A stretch of 52,471 nt of DNA from the NCBI GenBank assembly GCA_015491905.1, contig WGGC01000136.1, positions 1 through 52,471 of the forward strand, given 5' to 3'. This document shows positions 25,811 through 35,244 of the stretch, piece after piece. Positions within the stretch are counted from its first letter, which is position 1. Every line of letters starts with the position of its first letter. The stretch comes from Bacteroidales bacterium. Its GTDB lineage: Bacteria > Bacteroidota > Bacteroidia > Bacteroidales > F082. The notes below the pieces were generated by a model, which saw only the letters and a list, made by a program, of their open reading frames with translations, did not search any database and was not told the DNA's origin. The position numbers were made by a program, and so were the translations under genes.

Positions 25811-26905
25811 ATGAATAAAGGTTCCTATTTCTTTTTTTTTATAAGTCTCGCTTTTGCTTTGGGAATTACTTTTGCAATTGGTTATTTTAGTTTTCATTAT
25901 GTTTATAATATTACCCGGAAAGAAATTATCGACAGCCGCATTGAAGCAAATAAACAAGAAGCTATACATATGGCACGGTTACTTGCCGAACAATTAAAAG
26001 AAGGGAGCTCAAAAAAACAGGTTATTTCTGAATTTCAAAAAAGTATACAATATACCCCAATTGACAAAGGTTTTGAATGTATGTTTAACCAAAATGGAGT
26101 ACAACTTTGTCATCCGGATCCCGACAAAATAGGACAAATAATTGATAGTACTAACTCCGTTATAAGTCTTATGAACAATGAGCGACATAAAGAAAATTTT
26201 GAGAATGTATTAAAAACAGGTAAACCCGGTGGCGGAGTCCGTTCCTTTTTACAAAAAAAGTTTACAGAAGTTATTTATGTTGCACCTGTAGAAGGTTCTG
26301 ATTTAATGGTAGCAGTGCATGCTAACCTTATATACATAGAAAACCAATTGAAAGATTTCCATGAAAAATTGCTTTCAGTATTTCTCATATCCGGGTTACT
26401 AACTACACTGATAGTTTTTGTTTTTATCCGTTTTTTATTTTTGAATATGCAACAACGTTTTAAACTATTAACTGAAAAAGAGTCAAACATTTCAAAAAAT
26501 ATTAGAGAATCTCAGAAAGCAATAGCAACAAAGGAAACGTATCCTGGTGAACAAAATAAAAAACCTCAAAGCCGGCTTCTTGTTCAACAAGGAAACAAAT
26601 TAGTTCCGTTATTAATTAATGAACTGGCTTATGCATATATTGAATATAAATTAACCTATTTAATAAATACAAAAGGGGAGTCTTTTACCAGTAATTTATC
26701 ATTAGAAGAAGTTTATGAACAGCTAAATCCTGAAGAATTTTTTCGTGCAAACCGGCAATTCATCATTTCAATTCGTTCAATCGATAAGGTAGAAAGGTAT
26801 GGAAATAATCAGTTGCGAGTTAAGGTTACCCCTCCGTTAAATAAAGATATTATCATTAGTAAATTAAAAATAGCTGCTTTTAAAAAATGGTTAGGTGAAA
26901 ATTAA
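25811..26905 (+). CDS. Membrane-bound Cache-LytTR transcription regulator
   Basis: This 364-residue one-component regulator has a transmembrane helix at about 8-30 and a periplasmic Cache-like sensor at about 45-180; its GFECMFNQNGVQLCHPDPDKIG and YVAPVEGSDLMVAVH stretches are typical of Cache domains. A second helix spans about 187-208, then a charged linker leads to a LytTR DNA-binding domain (about 255-360: LLVQQGNKLVPLLINELAYA, EEFFRANRQFIISIRSI, and a terminal KLKIAAFKKWLG). It lacks a receiver domain, so a periplasmic signal probably changes DNA binding directly. It is divergent from the lipoprotein, P460 and AcfC genes and next to a good LytTR site, and probably regulates the lipoprotein gene. 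Confidence 0.88.
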   Translation: MNKGSYFFFFISLAFALGITFAIGYFSFHYVYNITRKEIIDSRIEANKQEAIHMARLLAEQLKEGSSKKQVISEFQKSIQYTPIDKGFECMFNQNGVQLCHPDPDKIGQIIDSTNSVISLMNNERHKENFENVLKTGKPGGGVRSFLQKKFTEVIYVAPVEGSDLMVAVHANLIYIENQLKDFHEKLLSVFLISGLLTTLIVFVFIRFLFLNMQQRFKLLTEKESNISKNIRESQKAIATKETYPGEQNKKPQSRLLVQQGNKLVPLLINELAYAYIEYKLTYLINTKGESFTSNLSLEEVYEQLNPEEFFRANRQFIISIRSIDKVERYGNNQLRVKVTPPLNKDIIISKLKIAAFKKWLGEN

Positions 26906-26957
26906 ACTATATTTATTTTGAAATAAAAGATCTCCTTTTTCAAGAATTAATAATCGT

Positions 26958-26965
26958 TACCTTTG
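26958..26965 (+). promoter_or_regulatory. -7 element for ruvB (TACCTTTG)
   Basis: TACCTTTG, identical to the cysD element, 71 bases before the ruvB start. Confidence 0.5.
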
Positions 26966-27036
26966 TTGAGATTATTTCGAGTTCCTTTACTTTTATTTTC
27001 AGGAAACAAATTAAAAACAGAAGAGGTTAATCCATT

Positions 27037-28059
27037 ATGAATGAGCATCTGGATCCGTCAGGAGAATATTTAAGTTCAGCAGAAAAAGAAATTGAAAATG
27101 TACTGCGACCCGGGAAATTTAACAATTTTGCCGGGCAACCTCAGGTAGTAGAAAATCTAAAAATTTTTGTTCAGGCTGCCAAGCAACGTGGTGAAGCTTT
27201 AGACCATGTATTGTTACACGGCCCTCCGGGTCTTGGCAAAACAACACTTTCTTATATTATTTCTCATGAGTTGGGAGTAAATATTATCACCTCCTCCGGG
27301 CCTGTTTTGGATAAACCGGGAGATTTGGCAGGCTTATTAACGAATCTGGAAGAAAATGATGTTCTTTTTATAGACGAAATTCACCGGTTAAGTTCAGTTG
27401 TTGAAGAATATTTATATTCTGCAATGGAGGATTTCAAAATCGACATTATGATTGAAACCGGTCCCAATGCGAGATCTGTACAAATAACATTGAATCCTTT
27501 TACGCTTGTCGGTGCCACAACCCGCTCAGGTTTACTTACAGCGCCACTACGGTCACGTTTTGGAATTACCTCACGGCTTTCCTATTATGACACAAAAACA
27601 CTTTCGGGTATTGTAAAACGGTCGGCAGCAATTTTAAATGTAGAAATTGATGACAATGCGGCATCAGAAATTGCCGGCAGAAGTCGTGGTACGCCAAGAA
27701 TTGCCAATCTTTTGTTACGACGTGTACGTGATTTCGCACAAATAAAAGGAAATGGAAGGATAGATATTGAAATTTCTAAACATGCTCTGGAAGCCTTACA
27801 TGTGGATCAATTTGGCCTGGATGAAATGGACAATCGTATTTTGACCACAATAATAGAAAAATTTAAAGGTGGTCCTGTTGGAATTTCTACTATTGCCACT
27901 GCTGTTGGTGAAGATCCGGGTACCATTGAAGAAGTTTACGAACCTTTTTTAATACAAGAAGGATATTTGATGCGTACTCCCCGAGGACGTGAAGCCACAG
28001 AGTTGGCATACCAACATTTAGGAAAAGTTAAAGACCCTGAGCAGGGAAAATTATTTTAA
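27037..28059 (+). CDS. ruvB: Holliday junction branch migration ATPase RuvB
   Basis: RuvB is the hexameric AAA+ motor that drives branch migration with RuvA during recombination repair. The 340 residues match the family. Visible are the N-terminal [12 protein letters not shown] stretch, Walker [10 protein letters not shown] (62-70), Walker [11 protein letters not shown], sensor [21 protein letters not shown] with the arginine finger region, sensor [21 protein letters not shown], and the C-terminal winged helix with [10 protein letters not shown] and RTPRGREAT. RuvA is not in the window. It is followed by queG with its own promoter. Confidence 0.98.
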   Translation: MNEHLDPSGEYLSSAEKEIENVLRPGKFNNFAGQPQVVENLKIFVQAAKQRGEALDHVLLHGPPGLGKTTLSYIISHELGVNIITSSGPVLDKPGDLAGLLTNLEENDVLFIDEIHRLSSVVEEYLYSAMEDFKIDIMIETGPNARSVQITLNPFTLVGATTRSGLLTAPLRSRFGITSRLSYYDTKTLSGIVKRSAAILNVEIDDNAASEIAGRSRGTPRIANLLLRRVRDFAQIKGNGRIDIEISKHALEALHVDQFGLDEMDNRILTTIIEKFKGGPVGISTIATAVGEDPGTIEEVYEPFLIQEGYLMRTPRGREATELAYQHLGKVKDPEQGKLF

Positions 28060-28120
28060 CTTTTAATTCCTTCTGTTTTTACCATTTCTTGATTCTGAAA
28101 AAACCTGAATATAAAAACTA

Positions 28121-28128
28121 TATTTTTG
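28121..28128 (+). promoter_or_regulatory. -7 element for queG (TATTTTTG)
   Basis: An exact TAnnTTTG match followed by CAAT, 25 bases before the start codon. Confidence 0.5.
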
Positions 28129-28153
28129 CAATAGATAAACAATTCCGATTGTA

Positions 28154-29104
28154 ATGCCATTGTTTCAACTAAATAAATCCAGAATATCACTTATTATTAA
28201 AGAAGAAGCAGAACGTCTTGGGTTTGCTGCAACCGGAATTTCCAGGGCAGAATTTGCTGAAGAAGATGCTAAAAGAATGGAAGCCTGGTTAGAAAAAGGA
28301 CACCATGGAGAGATGGGATATCTGGAAAGAAACAAAGAAAAAAGATACGATGCCGGTAAGTTAGTGGAATCGGCAAAATCAGTTATCACGGTATTATATA
28401 ACTATTTCCCTGAAGAAGAACTTCCCGAAAGTACTTACTATAAAATATCGAAATATGCTTATGGAAAAGATTATCATTATGTTATAAAAGAAAAATTAAA
28501 AGAGTTATTAAAAAAAATAGAACTCGTAACAGGAGAAAGAATTGCAAGAGTTTTTACTGATTCAGCACCTTTATTAGACAGGGCCAATGCAAGAAAAAGC
28601 GGATTGGGGTTCATAGGTAAAAATACTATGCTTATAAACCGAAAAATTGGATCTTTCTTTTTCATTGGCCATATTCTTATCGATCTGGAATTAACTGAAG
28701 ATAAAGAAACTACAACTAATTTCTGTGGCAGTTGTACAAAATGTATTCAGGCTTGTCCTACAGAGGCTTTAAAGCCATTCGAGTTAAATGCCAATAAATG
28801 CATTTCCTACCTAACCATAGAATACAGAGGAGAAAAAATTCCGGAAGAATTCAATGGCAAATGGAACCGGTGGATTTTTGGTTGTGATATCTGCCAGGAT
28901 GTTTGTCCGTGGAACCGTGGCATCAAACCTCATAACGAACCTCTTTTTAATGCAACAGAAAAGCTAAAAACAATGAAAAAAACAGATTGGGAAAATTTAG
29001 ATAAACCTCTTTTTAAAGCTCTTTTTAAAGGAACTGCTGTAGAACGCACAAAATTTAAAGGATTAAAAAGGAATATTGATTTTTTAAAAAAAAATAATAC
29101 GTAA
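28154..29104 (+). CDS. queG: Epoxyqueuosine reductase QueG
   Basis: QueG is a cobalamin- and 4Fe-4S-dependent enzyme that performs the last step of queuosine tRNA modification. The 316 residues show the expected N-terminal cobalamin-binding half (LGFAATGISRAEF, HHGEMGYLERNKEKRYD, FTDSAPLLDRANARKSGLGF with the catalytic aspartate) and two ferredoxin-type clusters, CGSCTKCIQACPTEAL and CDICQDVCPWN. It ends soon after the second cluster, like the short QueG form without HEAT repeats. The thioredoxin-like gene follows after 12 bases, probably in the same transcript. The PTPS/QueD-like and FolE genes at 36.8-37.9 kb could supply the same pathway. Confidence 0.96.
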   Translation: MPLFQLNKSRISLIIKEEAERLGFAATGISRAEFAEEDAKRMEAWLEKGHHGEMGYLERNKEKRYDAGKLVESAKSVITVLYNYFPEEELPESTYYKISKYAYGKDYHYVIKEKLKELLKKIELVTGERIARVFTDSAPLLDRANARKSGLGFIGKNTMLINRKIGSFFFIGHILIDLELTEDKETTTNFCGSCTKCIQACPTEALKPFELNANKCISYLTIEYRGEKIPEEFNGKWNRWIFGCDICQDVCPWNRGIKPHNEPLFNATEKLKTMKKTDWENLDKPLFKALFKGTAVERTKFKGLKRNIDFLKKNNT

Positions 29105-29116
29105 TTTTGTAATATT

Positions 29117-29674
29117 ATGGCATTAGCATTTACAAAACCGGTAAAACTGGGATTCCAGGCACCTGAGTTTCAGCTTATAGATGTTGTTTCAGGTAAAAAA
29201 CTCACTTTTGATGATATTAAAGGGGAAAAAGGTACTCTTATTATGTTTATATGTAATCACTGCCCTTATGTAAAACATGTTATCCATCAACTTATCCAAA
29301 TAGGCCGCGACTATATTCCTAAGGGAATAGGCATTGCAGCAATTAGTTCAAATGATGTAGAAAGTTATCCCGATGATGATCCTGATTTAATGAAGAAGCT
29401 TGCCATGGAGCTGGACTTTCCGTTTCCTTATCTTTATGATGAAACCCAGCAAGCAGCAAAAGATTATAAAGCTGAATGTACTCCCGATTTTGATTTATTT
29501 GACAAGAATAATAAATGTGTTTACAGGGGCCAGCTAGATTCATCAAGGCCCGGAAACAACATTCCGGTTACAGGAAAAGATTTACGTACAGCATTGGATT
29601 TAGTTTTAAAAGGAAAATCCATTCCTAAAGAACAAATACCCAGTGCCGGATGTAGCATAAAATGGAAAAGTTAA
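29117..29674 (+). CDS. Thioredoxin-like protein of the AhpC/TSA group
   Basis: This 185-residue protein has no signal peptide. The AhpC/TSA start GFQAPEFQLIDVVSGKKLTF leads to the active-site stretch MFICNHCPYVKHV, a CxxC in thioredoxin-peroxidase position near residue 46, then IAAISSNDVESYPDD and the cis-proline-like region ECTPDFDLFD. This form is commonly annotated as a thioredoxin family protein in Bacteroidetes; it is probably a cytoplasmic thiol oxidoreductase, with no known substrate. It lies 12 bases after queG. Confidence 0.85.
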   Translation: MALAFTKPVKLGFQAPEFQLIDVVSGKKLTFDDIKGEKGTLIMFICNHCPYVKHVIHQLIQIGRDYIPKGIGIAAISSNDVESYPDDDPDLMKKLAMELDFPFPYLYDETQQAAKDYKAECTPDFDLFDKNNKCVYRGQLDSSRPGNNIPVTGKDLRTALDLVLKGKSIPKEQIPSAGCSIKWKS

Positions 29675-29755
29675 CGATAAATTAATGTTTTTAAAGATTT
29701 ATCTTAACATAAACTTATCATATTCGCACTATGAATTAATTCTATACATCTAATT

Positions 29756-30439
29756 ATGAACTTTTCCAATTATAAAATTCTTCTGGTAGATGATGAAGAA
29801 GATATTCTCGAATTTCTTACATATAATCTTGAGAAGGAAGGTTTTAATGTAAACACAGCTTTAAATGGCAAAGAAGCTATTAAAAAGGCCAAATCCGAAA
29901 TACCAAATTTAATTTTAATGGATGTTATGATGCCGGAAATGGATGGAATGACAGCTGTGGAAAACATTCGTCAAATTAAAGAACTAGATAATACCTTGAT
30001 TGTTTTTCTTACCGCCAGAGCAGAAGATTACTCTCAGATTGCAGGTTTTGAAGCTGGTGCCGATGATTATGTTACCAAACCCATAAAACCAAAAGTGCTT
30101 ATTAAAAGAATAATAGCTTTACTTAAAAGAGCTAAAAAACCAGATGAGAAAAATACAGCTTTAACATTTAAAGATTTGGTAATTGACCGGTCACGATATT
30201 TAATTTTTAAATCAGGAGAAAAAATTAACCTGCCGAAAAAAGAATTTGATATTTTATATTTACTGGCATCACGTCCAAATAAGGTTTTTAGAAGAGATGA
30301 TATTTTTCATGAAGTGTGGGGAGATAATGTAATTGTAGGAGATAGAACTATTGATGTTCACATACGTAAAATAAGAGAAAAAATAGGCCTTGACAATATC
30401 AAAACCATAAAAGGAGTTGGTTATAAATTTGAAGAATAA
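29756..30439 (+). CDS. OmpR/PhoB-family response regulator
   Basis: This 227-residue response regulator has a receiver domain at about 6-120: acidic pocket DDEED (D12-D13), phosphoacceptor D56 in LILMDVMMPEMDG, the conserved Thr/Ser in FLTARAED, and K at DDYVTKPIKP. A winged-helix DNA-binding domain follows at about 130-226, with LPKKEFDILYLLASRPNKVF, VVGDRTIDVHIRKIREKIG and the terminal TIKGVGYKFEE. It is followed after 8 bases by its sensor kinase gene. It resembles PhoB, but no phosphate genes are adjacent, so the stimulus is unknown. Confidence 0.93.
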   Translation: MNFSNYKILLVDDEEDILEFLTYNLEKEGFNVNTALNGKEAIKKAKSEIPNLILMDVMMPEMDGMTAVENIRQIKELDNTLIVFLTARAEDYSQIAGFEAGADDYVTKPIKPKVLIKRIIALLKRAKKPDEKNTALTFKDLVIDRSRYLIFKSGEKINLPKKEFDILYLLASRPNKVFRRDDIFHEVWGDNVIVGDRTIDVHIRKIREKIGLDNIKTIKGVGYKFEE

Positions 30440-30447
30440 TTTTTTTA

Positions 30448-31491
30448 ATGAATTATAATCCCAAAAATGTTTCGCTTTTTAATGCGTTATTAATTACTTT
30501 GTTTTATGATCTGTCTTATCTGATAATTATTCTAACTTTTTATCATTTTTTGTTATGGCCTCTTATTGTCGGAAGCATAATACTTTTTGTTTTTTCATAT
30601 TTTATAATTCATTATTCCCTAAAGAAATTCATCAATAACCGGTTAAAAGTTATTTATAAAACTATTGGAAAAGCCGGACGGTTTAATAAAAACCAATACT
30701 CCTCCTCCCGGACTGATGATGTTCTGGATATCGTAAATCAAATGGTGTTGGAATGGCGAGATGAGCAGCAAAAAAAAATTATGGAGTTACAAAAAATGGC
30801 AGAATACAGAAGAGAATTTTTAGGCAATGTCTCCCATGAATTAAAAACTCCCATATTTAATATTCAAGGATATATTCTATCTCTGTTAGATGGAGGGTTA
30901 CAGGACGAAAAAATTAATGTGAAATTTCTGGAAAAGTCTGAAAAAAGCATCAACAGAATGATTGCAATTGTAGAAGATCTTGAGGAAATATCCCGATTTG
31001 AATCGGGAGAATTAAAGTTACATGAGGAAAATTTTGATATGCTAAATTTAACCCGTGAAATTTCAGATTTTTTAGAAGTAAAAGCCGACAAATACAATAC
31101 ATCTATTATTATTAATGAAAATTCTTTTAAAAGTGTAAAGGTAAAAGCCGATAAAAAAAGAATTCGTCAGGTATTAATTAACCTTATTGATAACGCCATT
31201 AAATATGGGCCTCAGGAAAAAGGTAAAATAAATATTTCTTTTTACGATTTTCACAATAATTATCTTATTGAAATAAGTGATAATGGAATTGGCATTCCTG
31301 AAAGAAGTTTACCACGCGTTTTTGAGCGTTTTTTCCGTACCGACAAAAGCAGGTCCAGGGATAAAGGGGGTACCGGATTAGGTTTAGCTATTGTAAAGCA
31401 TATTATTGAAGCCCACAGGCAAAGTATTAGTGTACGGAGTAAAGTAGGTAAAGGCACTACATTCTCATTTACTTTAAAAAAAGCAAAATAA
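30448..31491 (+). CDS. PhoR-like sensor histidine kinase
   Basis: This 347-residue kinase has two adjacent transmembrane helices (about 10-32 and 37-58) with almost no periplasmic loop. A short linker leads to the dimerisation domain, with phosphoacceptor H130 in GNVSHELKTPIF, and the ATP-binding domain: N box LINLIDNAIKYG, G1 ISDNGIGIP, F box FERFFRTDKSRSR and G2 GGTGLGLAIVKHI. With no periplasmic sensor and no PAS domain it probably senses membrane state or takes input from a partner protein. It pairs with the response regulator directly upstream and converges on the SRAP gene 13 bases further on. Confidence 0.93.
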   Translation: MNYNPKNVSLFNALLITLFYDLSYLIIILTFYHFLLWPLIVGSIILFVFSYFIIHYSLKKFINNRLKVIYKTIGKAGRFNKNQYSSSRTDDVLDIVNQMVLEWRDEQQKKIMELQKMAEYRREFLGNVSHELKTPIFNIQGYILSLLDGGLQDEKINVKFLEKSEKSINRMIAIVEDLEEISRFESGELKLHEENFDMLNLTREISDFLEVKADKYNTSIIINENSFKSVKVKADKKRIRQVLINLIDNAIKYGPQEKGKINISFYDFHNNYLIEISDNGIGIPERSLPRVFERFFRTDKSRSRDKGGTGLGLAIVKHIIEAHRQSISVRSKVGKGTTFSFTLKKAK

Positions 31492-31504
31492 CAAAAAAGT
31501 CTTA

Positions 31505-32119
31505 CTACAGTTTTTCTGCAACTAATACATTATTAAACGTATAAAAATTATCTATTGCCAGACCCTCAAGCCATTGTTTTTCATTATTTTCTGATAAAAT
31601 TAAAGGCATTCTTTTTTTTGAATTATGAATTTCAGCCATAAAAGAGTTTGCCGGTATTGTAACAATAGTATAAGAATGTATAATTTCTCCAGTTTGTTTA
31701 GACACCCACTCGGACCATAACCCACCAAAAGAGAACAATTGATTTCCGGGAATGCTGATTCGGTATTTTTGCTTATGTTTTCCTTTTGAGTCCAGCCATT
31801 TCCACTCATAAAAACCATCGGCAGGAATCAGACACCTGTTAGCAACTGCCTGTCGAAAAGAAGGCTTTTCCATCAAAGTTTCAATTTTGGCATTTAAAGT
31901 AAATTTCTTAATGGAATCATCTTTTGCCCAAAATGGTATTAATCCCCACTGAAAAAGCGAAATCACCTTTGGATGCTGATTTGTAATAACAGGATTTTCA
32001 GGAAATTGAAATCCATTAATTTGATGTTTTGAAATATATTTTTGTCGTTGAAGAAATTTAGCTTTAAATCTTTTTTCTATTTCTGCTGCCGGATGAGCCA
32101 GTTGATAATAATAACACAT
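31505..32119 (-). CDS. SRAP domain protein (YedK/HMCES-type abasic-site protector)
   Basis: SRAP proteins form a thiazolidine crosslink with abasic sites in single-stranded DNA through Cys2. The 204 residues start MCYYYQLAH, so Cys2 is present, although the usual MCGR is replaced by MCYY as in many Bacteroidetes forms. Other family stretches are WGLIPFWAKDD, LNAKIETLMEKPSFRQA (Asn and Glu of the active site), CLIPADGFYEWKW, FSFGGLWSEW and TIVTIPANSFMAEIHNSKKR with the histidine, followed by MPLIL. It converges on the histidine kinase gene. Confidence 0.9.
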   Translation of the reverse strand: MCYYYQLAHPAAEIEKRFKAKFLQRQKYISKHQINGFQFPENPVITNQHPKVISLFQWGLIPFWAKDDSIKKFTLNAKIETLMEKPSFRQAVANRCLIPADGFYEWKWLDSKGKHKQKYRISIPGNQLFSFGGLWSEWVSKQTGEIIHSYTIVTIPANSFMAEIHNSKKRMPLILSENNEKQWLEGLAIDNFYTFNNVLVAEKL

Positions 32120-32219
32120 ATAAAAATATTGATTTATGCGAAGGTAATAAAACCATAAAACTTTTATTAATAAAAAGTTTTTTAGTACATTTGCCGGCTC
32201 AAAAGTTCTTTAACTTTTA

Positions 32220-32303
32220 GCCCGGATGGCGGAATTGGTAGACGCGCTGGTCTCAAAAACCAGTGAGGTAACACTCGTGCCGGTTCGACCCCGGCTCCGG
32301 GTA
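32220..32303 (+). tRNA. tRNA-Leu (anticodon CAA)
   Basis: This 84-base cloverleaf has a class II variable arm. The acceptor stem pairs 32220-32226 (GCCCGGA) with TCCGGGT near the 3' end, with one G-U pair at the first position, and the discriminator base is A. The D-arm region is GCGGAATTGGTAGACGC, the anticodon arm is CTGGT-CTCAAAA-ACCAG with anticodon CAA, a long variable arm follows, and the T arm contains GGTTCGACC. CCA is not encoded. Confidence 0.95.
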
Positions 32304-32305
32304 CA

Positions 32306-32345
32306 AAAAGAGGTTGTCTGCAACAGATAACCTCTTTTCTTTTTC
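32306..32345 (+). terminator. Terminator after tRNA-Leu
   Basis: AAAAGAGGTT (32306-32315) pairs with AACCTCTTTT (32329-32338), followed by T-rich sequence, directly behind the tRNA. Confidence 0.85.
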
Positions 32346-32398
32346 CCTAAAAATTCATAAAACAAACTTTTCCGCTCTCTATCTTTTACATCAATATG

Positions 32399-32406
32399 TA
32401 TCTTTG
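32399..32406 (+). promoter_or_regulatory. -7 element for the S41 protease (TATCTTTG)
   Basis: TATCTTTG followed by CAC, 29 bases before the protease start. Confidence 0.55.
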
Positions 32407-32435
32407 CACTTTACAAAACTTATCATTTCTTAGGT

Positions 32436-34070
32436 ATGAACCAAAAAAAATATTATAGATTTCTTCCAATTGCTTTTTCATTAGTTTTAATTGCCGGTAT
32501 TATATTAGGTTTTTTTATTGAAAGAAATCAATCTTTTGATCGTTTTAGAAATTCTATTATTTCCAATCGCAATGCCAATTACAAAAAAGTTGATGACATT
32601 ATAAACTATATTGACAATAACTATGTAGATTCAGTAAATCAGGATCATTTAGAGACAGATGCTATAAAGGGAATGTTAAATGATTTAGATCCGCATTCCA
32701 TGTATATTTCTGCAGCTGAATTCCATCAAATTAACGATCCTTTACTGGGTAGTTTTGAAGGAATTGGAATCAGCTTTCGCATTGAGAAAGATACGATTAT
32801 GGTTATTAGCCCTATTCCCGGAGGCCCATCGCAAAAGGCCGGGTTAATGGCAGGAGACAGAATAGTAGATGTTAATGATACCCTCATTGCCGGAACAGGA
32901 ATTACCAACACTCAAGCTATTCATAAACTAAAAGGCCCTAAAGGAACAAAAGTAAAAGTATCTGTTTATAGAAGAGGAGTTCCTAAACTCATTAATTTCA
33001 CTATTACACGCGGCATTATTCCAACATACAGCCTTGATATTGCGTATATGGTAAACAAAAACCTTGGATATATTAAGTTAAATAAATTTTCAGCTACCAC
33101 GTATAAAGAATTTGACAAGGCGGTAAAAAATCTTAAAGAAAAAGGAATGAAAAAGCTTATCCTCGATTTACGAGGAAATCCGGGTGGCTACCTTGGAGCA
33201 GCAATTAATGTAGCAGATGAGTTTTTACCACAGGGGAAATTAATTGTTTACACTAAAGGGCTTCACCGGCCAAAATCATTTGCTTTTGCAACCAAAAAAG
33301 GACAATTAAAACATACTGATGTAGCCGTTTTAATAAATGAAGGAACAGCCTCTGCTGCCGAAATTGTTACCGGTGCTTTGCAAGATAATGATGTAGGAAT
33401 AGTTATTGGAAGACGTTCTTTTGGAAAAGGTTTAGTTCAGGAACAAATTAAACTACCCGACCATTCTGCACTTCGCCTTACTGTTGCCAGATATTATACA
33501 CCAACAGGAAGATGTATTCAGAAACCTTATAAAAAAGATGATTTTAAAGATTATTATTCTGAGGCTTATCGCCGATATACAGATGGAGAATTGATTAATA
33601 AAGACAGCATTCATTTTAACGACTCATTAAAGTTTACTACTCCAAAAGGAAAAATAGTATACGGAGGCGGAGGCATTATGCCTGATGTTTATGTTCCTTT
33701 ACAAATAGATACTGTTCATTCTTTCTATAATATTCTTGCCAATAAAGGTTTAATTTATCAATTCGCATTCGATTATACAGATTCACATCGGCCACAGTTA
33801 AGAAAATACAAAAACTTTAAGTTCTTTAACCAGAATTTTCATATGACCAATGCATTATATAATAAACTGGTTAAATATGCAGCAGAAAAAGGAATAAAAG
33901 AAAGTCCGGAAAAAGTAAAGGCTTCAAAGCAAAAAATAGAGATTCTTTTTAAAGCGTATGTTGGAAGAAATATTTTGGATGAAAAAGGGTTTTATCCTAT
34001 TTATCATAAAATAGACAACGTATTTAAAAAAGCTGTTGAGGTTATGAATAAAAGAAATGTTAAGCGTTAA
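32436..34070 (+). CDS. S41 family C-terminal processing protease
   Basis: This 544-residue exported protease has an N-terminal membrane anchor or signal (about 8-28). A PDZ domain sits at about 95-185 (SFEGIGISF, PGGPSQKAGLMAGDRIVDVN). The S41 catalytic domain contains LDLRGNPGGYLGAAINVADE and NEGTASAAEI, with nucleophile S306 and general base K331 in RRSFGKGLVQE, 25 residues apart as in tail-specific protease. A C-terminal helical region of about 130 residues follows. It probably trims or degrades envelope proteins. Its last 11 bases overlap the 3' end of the convergent glycosyltransferase gene. Confidence 0.94.
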   Translation: MNQKKYYRFLPIAFSLVLIAGIILGFFIERNQSFDRFRNSIISNRNANYKKVDDIINYIDNNYVDSVNQDHLETDAIKGMLNDLDPHSMYISAAEFHQINDPLLGSFEGIGISFRIEKDTIMVISPIPGGPSQKAGLMAGDRIVDVNDTLIAGTGITNTQAIHKLKGPKGTKVKVSVYRRGVPKLINFTITRGIIPTYSLDIAYMVNKNLGYIKLNKFSATTYKEFDKAVKNLKEKGMKKLILDLRGNPGGYLGAAINVADEFLPQGKLIVYTKGLHRPKSFAFATKKGQLKHTDVAVLINEGTASAAEIVTGALQDNDVGIVIGRRSFGKGLVQEQIKLPDHSALRLTVARYYTPTGRCIQKPYKKDDFKDYYSEAYRRYTDGELINKDSIHFNDSLKFTTPKGKIVYGGGGIMPDVYVPLQIDTVHSFYNILANKGLIYQFAFDYTDSHRPQLRKYKNFKFFNQNFHMTNALYNKLVKYAAEKGIKESPEKVKASKQKIEILFKAYVGRNILDEKGFYPIYHKIDNVFKKAVEVMNKRNVKR

Positions 34071-35064
34071 TTTTATCTTTCAATATTCGAATAGCTTCTG
34101 AAACAATAAATTGCTCATCCTGCTTCATCATACAATTAAAATGCCCTTTAGGACATTTTTCAAATCCTATTTTGCTGCAAGGACGGCAGGAGAGGCCTTT
34201 CACTTCAGCAATTACAACGTTTTCAGGAGTATCAGGCTCGTAAGGGTACATTCCAAATTCAGGTATAGTATTTCCCCAAATACTGATAATTGGCTTTCTA
34301 AATGCTGCTGCAACATGCATTAACCCAGTATCATTAGTTATAATTAAAGCTGCCTGACGTACTAATGAGGTAGATTGATGAAGAGAAAAACTTCCACAAG
34401 CATTCATTACATGAGGATGACTAATTTGTTTTTTTATTTCTTCTCCAGTACTTTTATCTTCAGGGCCACCAAGCAAAACAACAGGAATAGGTAATTGATT
34501 AATTATTGATACTATTTTTTCTACCGGTAACATTTTAGTTTTATGTTGACCCCCTATTACAAACCCAATAAATTTATTACCATTTAAAACCGGATATTTA
34601 TCAAGATTTACGAATGCTGATTCAGGAGTAAAATAATCAAGACCCTTCAAATCGTTTTTTACACCCAGTTTTTTCACCGCCTCAAAATATCTGTCAACAA
34701 TATGTATTTTTGGCAAAGTATTAATTTTAAAATTAACGATTAGCCATTTTTGCAAATTAATTTTAGGAAAAGTATACCGTGGTATTTTTAATCGTCTATA
34801 CACATTGTATGACCGGATGTTTTTCTGTAAATCAATGATATAATCAAATTCCTCATTTTTTAACAGCGGTATGATTTCTTTTTCGGAAACATCAAAAACA
34901 TGAACCTTATCAATATAAGGATTTGAATCGTACAATAGTTTATATTTAGCTTTGGAAAGTATATGTAATTGGCAGTTTATCTGTGTTTTAAGAGCCCTGA
35001 TAATTGGACTTACCAGTACAATATCACCAATAGAACTAAATCGAATAAGAAGAATTTTTTTCAA
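34060..35064 (-). CDS. Glycosyltransferase family 9 (heptosyltransferase-like)
   Basis: This is a 334-residue GT-B enzyme. The N-terminus MKKILLIRFSSIGDIVLVSP is the hallmark of ADP-heptose:LPS heptosyltransferases. The C-terminal half carries KFIGFVIGGQHKTKMLPVEK, PVVLLGGPEDK and ITNDTGLMHVAAAFRKPIISIWG, with the conserved D-T-G-x-M-H loop. It probably adds a heptose or related sugar to lipopolysaccharide core at the inner face of the inner membrane. A CRPCSKIGFEKCPKGHFNCM cysteine cluster near the C-terminus is a common feature of Bacteroidetes GT9 proteins and could bind a metal. It is not in an LPS operon here. Confidence 0.9.
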   Translation of the reverse strand: MKKILLIRFSSIGDIVLVSPIIRALKTQINCQLHILSKAKYKLLYDSNPYIDKVHVFDVSEKEIIPLLKNEEFDYIIDLQKNIRSYNVYRRLKIPRYTFPKINLQKWLIVNFKINTLPKIHIVDRYFEAVKKLGVKNDLKGLDYFTPESAFVNLDKYPVLNGNKFIGFVIGGQHKTKMLPVEKIVSIINQLPIPVVLLGGPEDKSTGEEIKKQISHPHVMNACGSFSLHQSTSLVRQAALIITNDTGLMHVAAAFRKPIISIWGNTIPEFGMYPYEPDTPENVVIAEVKGLSCRPCSKIGFEKCPKGHFNCMMKQDEQFIVSEAIRILKDKINA

Positions 35065-35244
35065 AAGATTTTCTTTTCTACAAAACTAATGAAATCTATT
35101 TTTAAATATCAATTTCAAACAAATAAAACTATTATTTTTATCATAAGACAAATTGTCATAAATATTTGTACATGGTGATAGTATCAGAACGATTGAAATT
35201 TTATACTTTAGCCCTAAAATCACAAATAAAAGAATTCGACCTTC

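Noticed and set aside
32220-32345. tRNA-Leu as a phage or island attachment site
   Set aside because: A terminator and an ordinary housekeeping gene follow; no integrase or tRNA-end duplication is visible.
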